From the NCBI GenBank assembly GCA_023512835.1, contig CM042089.1, positions 19,968,438-20,032,437 of the forward strand: a DNA stretch of 64,000 nt, read 5' to 3'. The stretch comes from Taxillus chinensis. Taxonomy: Eukaryota; Streptophyta; Magnoliopsida; Santalales; Loranthaceae. How positions within the stretch are numbered: the first letter of the stretch is position 1; each line of letters starts with the position of its first letter. Positions 1 through 11,300 of this stretch are shown piece by piece. Position numbers and translations under genes: made by a program. A model generated the notes under the pieces. It was given only the letters and a program-made list of their open reading frames with translations, did not search any database and was not told the origin of the DNA.

Positions 1-1
1 G

Positions 2-193
2 CCTCCCAACTCGGAAAGTTTGGATAAGTCCTGCAGGTACTATATTGATAGCGCTGAGAAGTTCTGCAAAACGTTGAAGGCAGCTGATTTTTTGAATGAG
101 GAAGCTTATGAAAAACTGCTTCGGATTTATGTGGCCGCAGGCATAACAACGAAAGAGATGCGCCAGAGAGTGGAGGAGATTGAAGCCAGCTGA
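2..193 (+). CDS. C-terminal end of a PPR-like protein (5' truncated by window)
   Basis: An open frame enters from the left edge and ends at TGA 191-193, giving 63 codons. The peptide is helical and charged and contains YEKLLRIYVAAGITTKEMRQ, the kind of tail seen after the last repeat of plant organellar P-class pentatricopeptide repeat (PPR) proteins, where a 'LLRTYxAAGKTxxxMR' stretch is common. Such proteins bind organellar RNA. Only the last exon is visible, so neither repeat number nor targeting can be judged. The stop arrives a little earlier than the usual family tail, so a natural short end or a decayed end is possible. Family assignment rests on recalled consensus and is moderate. Confidence 0.55.
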   Translation, partial: PPNSESLDKSCRYYIDSAEKFCKTLKAADFLNEEAYEKLLRIYVAAGITTKEMRQRVEEIEAS

Positions 194-1769
194 GGCCAAG
201 TTTGAGAATTTATTCCCGTTAAAAAATCTAGTGTTACTGTTGCCTACAACCTCGTTCCCAAGATTGAACACAGCCCATGGCCCATGACATTCCCGCAATT
301 TGACGAGGGCTTCCTAGGTTGAATTGATATCCCCCGCATTCAACAATATATGTACACGCATGTGTTTCTGTCAACTTTGTTTTTTCCTCTTCTTACTTTT
401 AATTAATTAATGGATTTGTATTGAAAATTTAAAGTTATGTAAATATTTTAAAGTTTATAAACACTATTTTAGGCCGCATTTGGAGTAAATTTGGTATGCC
501 AAATGGACCATATATGTTGATATAGAACTTAAAAATACAAATAACCAGTATATTCACCTCATGGTGTCCCCTCCTTAACACGTTCTCATTCTCTTAAGAT
601 AGAGTGAGATCTGAGTTATTTCATAGCTTTCTATGCTGTGATGATTGTGGTTGTCATTTGATTGAGTTTGGGAACTTTTTAAGAGCAGTGTTAGAGAATG
701 CGCCTAAGGTTTATGATGATTTTATAATACCTTGCTAGGACGATGAATTTGAGCATGTAGTATTATAAATTGCATTGTTTTCACCTCTAACTTAAAGTTA
801 TTATTTATTTCTCGAGGTACAAATGCTTATATTTGTGAATTTATTAGTTGAAAACGCTGGTCTGATTAGGTTCTTGTCTTGTTTGCTTTCTAATAATGTT
901 ATTATTGCTCGCGTGGCGTAGATTTTTTCATGCATAAGCAAGTTTTCTTATGTTACAATTTTACTCAACATTTTTGTACATATTTCTGTTGCAGCGTCTA
1001 CTTGATGGTCTTAACTTGTTCTTGGAAATTGCTTTCTAAAATATTCCACACAAGAAATATATCCCGGGCAAGAGTGATTATATAAAATTATAAATTCCCA
1101 TGCAACACATATTCGAGGTGCCACTGAGTTTTTTCTTTTCTTTTAAAGGACAAAAATAAAAAGAAAGATGCACTAGCGCCATGTTAGCTCTCAATCTTCG
1201 ACAGTAGAAAAAAAAGTGGTCGGCTTGATACATTCTTTGACTAAGACTCTGAGAGAGGAAGGGAAACCCAGACTGGCATTTCCGCTGACCCTCTCTTGCC
1301 TATGTAGATACCAGCGAGCACAGTAAACTAAAGGAGGAGAATATAGAAAGGAGAGAGCATAAAAACACGTACGACTTTTCATAAATTTTACATGATGTTT
1401 AGAAAATGTAGGAGTAAGGTTATTGAGTTTTTGTGATTAAATCTCTTGTCGTATTTGAAATATCATAATTCATGTATATTAAATTTATGATATTTAGTGA
1501 ACTACGCACATAAATATATCTTCTTTTATTACTTTTTTTTATTTTCATGTCATTTTATCGAGGTAAACTGAATTTTATGATAGTAAATTTTAATATTTGA
1601 TTAGATTTATTCCCACATTTTCCTCATGCCATTTGCAAGAAAATTGGTAAATTAGCGTAATCAATAAATTTCAAGAACACTAGCCAAATTTCTTGTTATC
1701 CTATATGAATTCAGAGGTCAAGAATTTAGCGGGAGTACAAGGTGTTTGAATGATTATGAGAGATTGCAG

Positions 1770-1840
1770 GCTTGAAAAGGAACGAGGAATTGGATGATCT
1801 AGTTAAGGAAATTGGTGGGTCTGAAAGTGACAATGAGTGA
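1770..1840 (+). other. Orphan exon-like segment with an acceptor and a stop
   Basis: A good acceptor (TTGCAG ending at 1769) is followed by an open phase that reads LKRNEELDDLVKEIGGSESD and two further residues before TGA 1838-1840. The acidic, helical composition looks coding. It cannot be joined in phase to the open frame that ends at 193 using any obvious donor there, so it may be a relic, an alternative last exon or chance. Confidence 0.2.
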
Positions 1841-3449
1841 TGTGATCTCAATTAGAATGGGAGTACTGCAAGCCAAAAAGTTGGCAATTGTAACATGAGG
1901 CTATGCGGAGGTTGTCACTTGTCTACAAAGTCTAGTTAGTAACAAATTGCATCAAAGGTCGTCCTTAAAGGACTTTGCTTCCGCTATTCGAGCATGAATT
2001 TTGCTTTTGCAATGACTACCCGTGAGATCCTCTAGGAATATTTGGTCTTTAAGATCTATATGCAAACTTGCACCAAAGTAGGTCAGCATTGGTCGAAGAC
2101 TAGTGGGCTTGAAATTTCATGCAATTGGGCTGCAAACTTGATCTCAATACATGCCAAAACTTGGTTGACCTACTTTCACGAAAGCCGATAGGTGCAATAA
2201 GCTTGTGATGATTAGTTTTTGGTTAGCTATTTTAATTTTTGAAGTCTATATCCCTGTTTAGTGATGGCGAATTCAATTTCCATGTCACAAAGCAATTTGA
2301 GGGTTATTGCTTTGTGCAATGATACTGCACGGGCACAAACCCTGAAGAGGACACATGCAAAAGAGTGGAACCTTAGGACCACATTTTCACAACACCACCA
2401 AGGTCTACTTAGGATGTCCATAACTAGCAACTAGCCTTTATATACGCATCTCAATTCAAGTGTAGTTTCTAACTATAACCATATAAAGCAAAAAATCAGA
2501 ATGAGAACATAACAAAATATGGTATGCGAATATGTTGACAGGTGAAAATATGTTATTTTTGTTGGTGAGAACATAACAAAACACCAAAACTGTTATTTTG
2601 GTTTTACTTAATTGTCTAACAACATTTACATTATCCTCCATTTATATAATATCTTTCCTTTCATTTACGAAAAAATAAAATTCTAATCATCATCAAATGA
2701 TCACTACAGTTTATGTGAAGCCAACTTTATGATTGTGTATGTTTTCTTACATTGGAACCATTATTCTTCAAAATAATTAACCATTCATCAATTAACACCA
2801 TCTCTATACGAATTACTTGTACCCCTACCCTACCTCTTATGTGCTTATCCTTTTCCGTGCAAATTGTAGCATAATGAAAATGAGATAATTCCAATAGTGT
2901 ACAAGGATAAATTTCTTGTACACTACCCCTACCCCTACACTGCCAATTTCTTAGAATCATTGGTTGAGTCAAAAATATTTCATAAAGGAAAATTTTGTAG
3001 AAAAAAGGATAAAATCTATGAACTTTTGAATAGAAATTAAGAAAATACAAGGCAATGAGAATGGATCAAATCTTCTAGGCCAAAGGAGAAATATGGGATG
3101 CTAGATAATACATAGTTCATAAAAGATTGGATTGCAACAATTGCACTATACTATCTTTTAGTATTTTGGTAACCAATTTAAAAAAACATATATAAATAAA
3201 TATCATATGAACAAACATTTTTCAATAAATAAAATAAAATTTCCAGATCACATTCTGAATCATATCTTAAAATCAAAATTTTGGAAATAACTAGCAACTC
3301 TAACCTGAATACTAAAGGTCTTAAAAAGTGTAGTAGAAATTCCTTCTCAATTCTTTCACATATGCCTCCTGAAAATTATAATTTAAATTTGACCAAAAAA
3401 ATTAATGTTGGATATTGAATTTAAAATTTTAAATTGTTGAAGATTTGCT

Positions 3450-3790
3450 AGTTATTCAGCTTTTGTATGCACTTCGAGTTTTAATGCCATTTTGATTTTT
3501 GGGAACATTTTGAGTTTTGAAACTTTTCCATGTTTTGAAATAAAATCCAAATTATTTGTGCATTTGGGATTTTGAGTTGATTTTGGATTATGAAGCTCAA
3601 TCCATATTATAAATGAACACTGAATTATGAAGCACATTTCGAATTATGCAAAACAGTCTGGATTTTAAGTGCATTTCTTATTTTGTAGGTTACCTTATAT
3701 TTTGAGGAAATGTCGAACAATGAAACAACCTTTCGGATAATAAAGAAACCTTTTAGATTATAAACCTTCCAAGTTATGAAGGGCCTAATA
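3450..3790. repeat. Degenerate short tandem repeat, about 19-20 bp unit
   Basis: Variants of a motif such as AATTATGAAGCACATTTCG recur head to tail with period near 19-20 bp, strongly diverged. The clearest units are between 3580 and 3680. There is no coding potential. Confidence 0.4.
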
Positions 3791-4214
3791 GATTTTGTAG
3801 ATAATATAAATTACGATGATAATCCCAAATCCTAATGAAAAGCCAAGTGAACTTAACAACAAGATCTAAAGATTTAAATAGAGTTGCCTTAGGATTTTTT
3901 GCATGAACGGTGATATCTTTGTCCGCCCAAACTTTTAAATGATAAAAAAATTATGTGGCGAGTTATGATACATTTTTGGAATATCTATCATGGAAGATTC
4001 AAAAAGATCTCAAAATTTATATAGTTTATAAATATTGAAGATTCTCTATATGCTTAAAAGATGAAGCAAGATATACAGACAATTTTAGGATTTCTAAATC
4101 TTAAGACACTCATCCCTATAGTGAAAATCCTTGTACTTACAATAATATATAATAAAGATTGATTCAATTTTTGATAAAGATTTTTGGAGAAATACTTTTA
4201 ATAGCTAGGTTTTC

Positions 4215-4700
4215 TGTTAGAATATTTTATATTTTTCTTTTGACATGCCATTATTTAGAATTGTGTTTTTATTATAAAATAATAGATTAATAATTGTTGT
4301 AATAGAGTTAATACAAATTTATTTTAGTTTAATTACTACTTTTCTTTCACATATTATTGCAAATGCTAGAAGAGAACCGTGGGAATTATTTTATTTTGTT
4401 AAAAATTTTTATATATGGCCTATTCACTCCCTCTAAACAAAATATTATGACTAACAATTGATATCAAACTAATTATACTTTTTAAATAGAGATCTAATGA
4501 CAACGAACAACAACAATAATAATCAACTTCCAAAGTGTTTCAATGACTTCTTCTAGCAACGAAATAAAAGGTATAGATGATGGCTCATTCGAAGATACAA
4601 ACAATGACTCCAAAGTATTTTAAGGAGTTCCCATGGATACTTTGTTAGATGAAAAAATATAAATGAAAGCCTAAAGAATAAGATCAATGGACCAAGCAAG
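4215..4700 (+). mobile_element. Copia-like LTR with primer-binding-site-like sequence and gag start relic
   Basis: A 242-bp block from 4215 to 4456 begins TGTTAG and ends CTAACA, the inverted 6-mers typical of LTR termini. Its 3' part carries a 'GGCCTATTCACTCCCTCT' stretch characteristic of short plant Copia LTRs. Directly after it, TGATATCAAACT near 4459 resembles the initiator-Met tRNA primer site (canonical TGGTATCAGAGC) with substitutions. A short frame beginning ATGACAACGAACAAC near 4497 looks like a Copia gag start but is soon broken. I did not find a matching 3' LTR, so this is a truncated or decayed copy. The assignment is by motif, not alignment. Confidence 0.45.
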
Positions 4701-5309
4701 AAGAATATTGCAAAATCAAGTCGAGATACAGGGCCAAAGTAATATTTTATTAATCATTGAATAAACATATGTATTAAGTCCCCGAGAGATTTAGAGGAGG
4801 GCCAAGAAATGAATAGATCACACCTTAAAAATTCTTTGTAGAATCATACCTTACAACCCAAATATCTTTAATTGCAATAAATAAAAAAGGCAACCAAAAG
4901 AATAATTGTTAATAAAATTTTTATTTAGGGCACTCGGCGGGAGATACTTGGCCATCACCATCCTCGCCCTCCTTTGTGACATGGCCTCTATGATAACCTC
5001 AACTCTCTCACCCCGTTCTTTGGGAAATGATCATGCTTTGGCATTAGCATCAAATGGGATGAGAAGATTCATATTAGTCAAAATTTACATGTGAAACGAC
5101 TTAAAGAAAAATCCAAAGGAATTGATGCTGGTGATCACTGTGAAGGAATTGATTACATCCATTCATTCAAATGGTCCAATATTTTATTTTTCAATGTATC
5201 AAGGGTATTTAAGTAAATTGGGAAAATCGAGATTAATTTACAAGCGGCATCCTATTCCTCTCTCTCGTCTCCTCCCAGTTTCGTAATCACGTACACGCCC
5301 ATTCGATGT

Positions 5310-5354
5310 TAGGGTTTTAGAGAGAGAGAGAGAGAGCAGCAGCAGCAGCCAACA
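5310..5354 (+). promoter_or_regulatory. 5' leader of the TSR2-like gene with GA and CAG microsatellites
   Basis: Immediately upstream of the start codon at 5355 is a run of AG dinucleotides (about 5319-5336) followed by CAG trinucleotides (about 5336-5350). Purine/GA runs in 5' leaders are common in plants. The transcription start was not determined. Confidence 0.5.
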
Positions 5355-8300
5355 ATGCCTGCAAACAGAGTAGAAGACGGTGGTCCGGCTTCCCCGCCGC
5401 CGCAGCTTTCTTCCATCTCCGCCGCTCGGTTCGAAGAAGGCATCTCCTTGCTCCTCTCACAGTGGTCGTCGCTTCGGATGGCCGTCGACAACGAGTGGGG
5501 TGGCCCTCAGTCCGCGCAGAATGCCCATCAGCTTGTCGCCTCCATCTTCACTTGGTTCACTCAATCTAAAGGTATCTGAATCTGAATATCGCTCCCAATT
5601 TTGGAAATTTCTCGCGTTTTATTGCGATTTGGGTTAGAATTGCGATCCGGGTCTGAATTTTATTACTGTGGCATATGACCGTGTGTTGTGTTTTTTGGAT
5701 TAGAGGTATCTGAAACTGATTTCTATGTTGAGTTTCTGAATTTGATATTGTAATTGATGCATATGCTTGTGTAAGTCTGTAGAGCTTGATGTTATGATTA
5801 GGAGGGGTATTAAAATTATGTAGGTAAAGATGAGAATAAGAACGGGGTATGTGTTATTCTTGATTGTAAGTTGGTTGATGAAGTTGTCGACCTTGATAGA
5901 AAGTGCTATAGGATTATACTCATTAAACTCATTTCAGGTGATGAATTGGTCAATGTCATTGGTGCTTACCCACCACGAATAGGTTTGGATGATGTGGTTA
6001 AGCAATAATTTGGGAATGTAGATATAATTATGCAAGGTATACCTCTTGATAACATTTTTTAGAGGACTTTAATGCAAATTTATGGAACATTAGTAGTGGG
6101 TTTGAAAATGTGCATATAGGATTTAGTTTTAGAAATAAAAATGATGCAAGGAACACAATCTTAGATTTTGGTGTGTCTTATGATTTGTTTCTAGCAAACA
6201 ATTGATTTAAGAAATTAAGCCCTAATAATTTGATCACATATAGGTGTGAAGGAAATGCTTGCCAAATATATTTCTTTTTGACTATGAGGGTAGAGAGAAA
6301 TTGTTATATAAACTGTATAGACTTGTTAGATTCATCTTCAAGAAGTGTGTAGGAAATCTAGATGTGTTTTAAATCATAAGATCAAATGCTGGAAGTTAGC
6401 AAGAATGGTCAAATACCATTTCTTAGCATATTAAGCAAGGAAGCAAATTGGGAAAATAAGGTTGATTTTAGAGTGATGTGGAATAAAACGATAGATTGTA
6501 TATGTATTAGACGAGTGGCTAAAGAGGAACTTTTTAAATCTAAAGGTAGGAGGCTACGAGGTATAACACATCATGGTGGAATGAGGAAGTAAATATAACT
6601 ATTAAGAATAAATGAATGTGTTATAAAAGTCTTGACAATGATAGAGATACAGTGACTTTTGAGAAGTATAAACTAGTAAAGAAAACTGTGAAGGAGGCTT
6701 AAGTTATGAGTGTTTGGACTCCAAAGAGGGAGGAAAAGATATCTAGAGGATTGCTCAAATAAAGGAAAAGAAGATTAAAAATTTAGGTATTCTGAAGTGT
6801 ATTAGGACTGCAATCACAAGATCTTAGTGAAAGATACCAACCTTAAAGAAAGGTGGAATTTTTTTTTTTGATAAGCTCTTTAATGGTCACTTTGCTTAGG
6901 ATGTTGGTGATGTGAATATATTAGTAGAAAAATTAAATCTTAATTTCCTATGAAAGATAAGGCCAGGTAAAGATACAGGGGCCTTGTGTCGTATGAAAAC
7001 TAAAAAGGTAATAGATTTGGATTCGGTTCCTATTGAGATTTGAAAATGTCTTGGTGAGTTTGAGGTAATGGTTGACAAAATTACTTAACTAGATTTGATA
7101 GATTAATAAGATATTTATTAAATGGAGAAAGAGTACCTTAATGCCTTTGTATAAAAACAAAGATGACATAAAAGATTGCTCAAATTATAAAGTAACTAAA
7201 TTGATAAGTGATAATGTGAAGTTATGAGATATGGTTATTGTGCATCTTTAAAGAGCATACTTAGGTTGTGGAAAATCAATTTGGTTTCATGCCTTTAAAA
7301 TCTACTATGGAAGCGATCCATATATTAAAAAGACTTGCTGAAAGGTTTAAAGTGACAAAAAAGGATTTGCACATGATTTTCATAGATTTGAAGAAAGTCT
7401 AACAGATTAATAGACGAGATAAACGAAAATATTCGTGAAAATATACCCTGGTGTATGTTGTTTTTTCTAATGATATTGTTTTGATTTATAAGATAAAAAT
7501 AAGGGTTAATAAAAAAATAATGTTGTAGAGAAAAACTTTGGAGGCTCGGAGATTTAGATTAAGTAATTCAAAAATTGAATATTTAGTGTAAATTTAGAAA
7601 ACAAAGAAATAATGAATAAAATGTTATTACGCTTGATTATCAACAGATACCAGCCACAGAATGTTTTAATTATCTGGGATTGATAATTTAACAAAATAGA
7701 AAGACTATTAATGATGTCAATCATAGGATTAAATCTAGGTAGCTTATGTGGCGAGCTATGACGAGAATTTTTTTGTCACCGCAATTTGCTTTTAAGTTTG
7801 AAAAGAAAATTTTATCAAATGAATGTTAGACCTTTTTTGTTATATGTAATGGAGTATTGGTTAACAAGAAATAACATATATAAAAGTTCAATGTTGCGAA
7901 GATATGAATTTTCAGATGGATGCGTAGTAAGACTTGGATAGACAAGATCTAAAATTATATTTGTCGTGTTGTTAGAGTAGCTCTAATTGTAAATAAGATG
8001 AAAGATAATCTCTTACGTTGGTTTGGTCTTTTAGGGCGTAGGTTAATGAATGCACCTGTTGAGAGGATGGAGAAGATTAATATCGAACTTGTTATGTGGT
8101 AAAAAATTAAAGGAAAGAAAAAAATGATTTAGATGAAAGTTGTAACAAAAAATTTGAAATTGTTAGTTTTAAAAGAAAGAATGACGACTAATAGGAATAT
8201 TTAGAAAAAATGCATCAGTGTATTGGATCAAATATAAACTTTTATTCTGTCTTGGTTCTAATGGCCGAACTGATATTATTGGAATTATCGGTTTATTTGC

Positions 8301-11300
8301 TTGTGTTTGTCTTGAAATGTTCTCTATCTGAGTTTTATTTTGAGAAATACGCAAACTTCTGTTACAAAAAAGGTTTTATTTATAGGTTTACCTTCCTGTT
8401 ATTCCTGCATCTGATGTTCGTTTTGTTAGTTTCATCTCCCAACAACTGATTGATATAGATAGTCATGCTGAAATTAAGAAATTTTGTTATCATACTCTCA
8501 CTTTGTCAGATTGCCTCTTCTCTGGATTCCTATATTAATCTCCAATATGCACGTATAGCTTTTGGGCTATAATTTCAGTTGAGATGTCCCTGCCGTTAGT
8601 TGATTCTAATATGGCGAGACTTGGGTACTGTTTCATGTATCACAGTTCTGCTTTGGAATGGTCTGATCCTCTGCTTGTTTTTTACCATTTTTTTTGTAAC
8701 AGTCACACTATAATCTAGTGGAATCTGTATCTAGTTAGAATTTTATATGTTTTTAGAAATATGTTCTCCTTTCACTATTTTTTTACTTTTTTCATTTGTC
8801 TCAGGGCCATTATACCTTGATGAATTAGAAGATATGCTTGATGAGGTTATGATTACAAAATTCAACAGTGAAATCGAAGATGGGAGCATAGAGGAGGTAT
8901 TTTTCATATCCATCCGTTGCTGCAAATTCTTTTTTGTTTTTTTTTGTTTTATTTTTTGTTTTTGTTTTGGGGATAGATTAGTTAAGTTCTTTTTTCCCCT
9001 GGCTGGGAAAGGAGAATAGAGATTATGCAACATAATGGCATGCAAACTGTGCATTTTGGCTTCTTACAGCTATTTTAGTTTCTTTAAAATGGAGGATTCC
9101 TATACCCTATGTTTTCATTTGTGGCTGCAGCTTTTAAATATTTTTATCACCAATTTCTAACAGGTGGCAGAAAAATTAATGATCATACACGAAGAATGTA
9201 TGAAAGATAATTTTAAGTCCATTGAAAACCTAAGAGAGGAGCATTCACGAAGAGGGCCTGTTTCTCATGTTAGACAGGTAACTTTTTTCTCCAATCCATT
9301 TTTCGGGAAAATCTTTTGTAGTGGATTTATAACCTTTTTTTTTAAATCAGATAAATCTATATGTATTTAGCCGAATGATTGACCTAACTTACATGCTCTT
9401 TCTTATTCTTTATTACTTTTCAACATGTTACAAAATTTTTAACCAACAACAACAGAGATAAGATATTTAATATTTATATATAGAGGACATAGTAATTATC
9501 ATGTTATCAACGATGTACGTCTGCCCTGGGTACATTATTGGTACACATGATCAAAATCAGTGGGTTAATCATTAATGTTCCCGTTTTATTTATTTATTTA
9601 ATGTAAGGTTCAAAAATACAAAACGAAATACGATATGAAGTCAAAGCTGTATGGCGAGGCAAGGCGGCTGAGGCGCCGCCTCAACCGTCAATCACAATTT
9701 CTTTTTAAATATATATAAAATATATAAAATTAAATGAGCAAATTTAGTTTTAAAATAATAAAATCATACTACAAGTATAAAATAAAGTTTCACACTCATT
9801 AACATTCAAATTTAAGTCTAATCACACATTAAACCCAAAAATCTAATAACTTAAATAAATAGGCAATCTAATGTTATGTTGTCGTTCGTATTTAATAGAT
9901 GATAGTTAGGATCCCAATATCATTCATTATCATCTTCATTATTGGATAAGTCATTTAGTTCCGGTTCCTTTTTTGCCTTAATGACAATGCTCTTTTCTTT
10001 TCCTACATCAAAACAATTTGATATAACATAGAACTATATATGAATTTACAGTTCAATATATAATAAAATCACTTCATATAATTATTGAGCATTTAACTAT
10101 TCCTCCTTGTGTACTTCCACTTGCTTCACATGGAGAAATATTATCAATACCATCTTCTCTAACTATTCACTCATCATTGAAAGGCACATCAATAGAAACT
10201 AAATGGTCAACATCATTGGGCAAGTTTTGTTGTTTAATGAATTTTTCCTCAACTTTCTATCATACATCACATACACCAATAAATTTAGTTTCTCTGTGAC
10301 TAACCACATTTCTTCTTTTAGAATGAATCTAAAGATATTACTATATTTAAAATTTCTAAATGCATACATACCCAATTAAATGCATTTCAGTTTCGCTCAC
10401 AACCGAATGATGAGCAAGTAAAACTTAAAACTCTCACTGCAAAAGATTTAAGCTTTGGAGTTTGATCTTTAAATTCGACCCACCAATCATCTATGATAAT
10501 ACCAAATGAGACTTAACAATTCATATACTAAGAAAATAGATAGATAATTGAACACTACTTGAAAGAGAATTTCATATACCATGATGATGTTTGTGTACAA
10601 TAGATTTTGCCAATTCAAAGTCAAATAACCCTTTCTTTTGTCTAAAATTTTTAATTTGCAAACAAGCCTTCTCTCGCTCTCTAGAATTTGGTATAAGCTT
10701 TTCGATGCACATCAGTAATTTCATCTTAATCTATGAATGATTGGACATGTTTTCTGAATATTGAAATCTAGGATTCAAAAAATAAGCGATTACGTGTAAA
10801 GGGCGATGTATCTGGAAGTCTCATTTATGGTCAATGATATTTCAAATCTCACTTTAAGCTCCATATTCATCCTTTAAATTTTTAGCAATCTCCTCTTTAG
10901 CCACATTCATTGCTTCATAAATAAATTTCATTCCAGGCACCTTATCCGAATCAGCCATTCTCAACACATTAACAAGAGGTTTAGTTGTCTTCAATGCATA
11001 AGACATAGCAGACCAAAAATTGTCATCCCTCCTAGTAATTTTTTTCACTTCCTTGCCTTCTGCCTTATTCGCTCACCTATTAAAACAATTTAATTAGTAT
11101 ATGAAAACAGTTATTATAAAATTGTAGAGGAAATTTATAATATATACACGAATGAAATATATTTGCTTGGCTTTTCTCAAGGCCATTTTATGGTGGGGTA
11201 GTTTTTCAAATTTTTCAAGAATCAAATCTACACAATGTGCGGCACATGATGTCCACCATAACTGTTTCCTCTTTTTCATTAATATTTTTCTAGCTTTTTT

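Larger units (their letters stand above)
194..4214. other. Intergenic AT-rich stretch without a convincing gene
   Basis: No long open frame or spliced gene could be assembled here. Short frames of 60-107 codons are low-complexity and have no recognisable product. One orphan exon-like segment lies at 1770-1840 and is listed separately. An imperfect inverted repeat with core AAAGTAGGTCA occurs near 2074 and as its reverse complement near 2169. Degenerate short repeats fill 3450-3790. Confidence 0.5.

Noticed and set aside
2727..3050. 107-codon minus-strand frame
   Set aside because: Aromatic/low-complexity translation of AT-rich DNA, no motif, no splice context.
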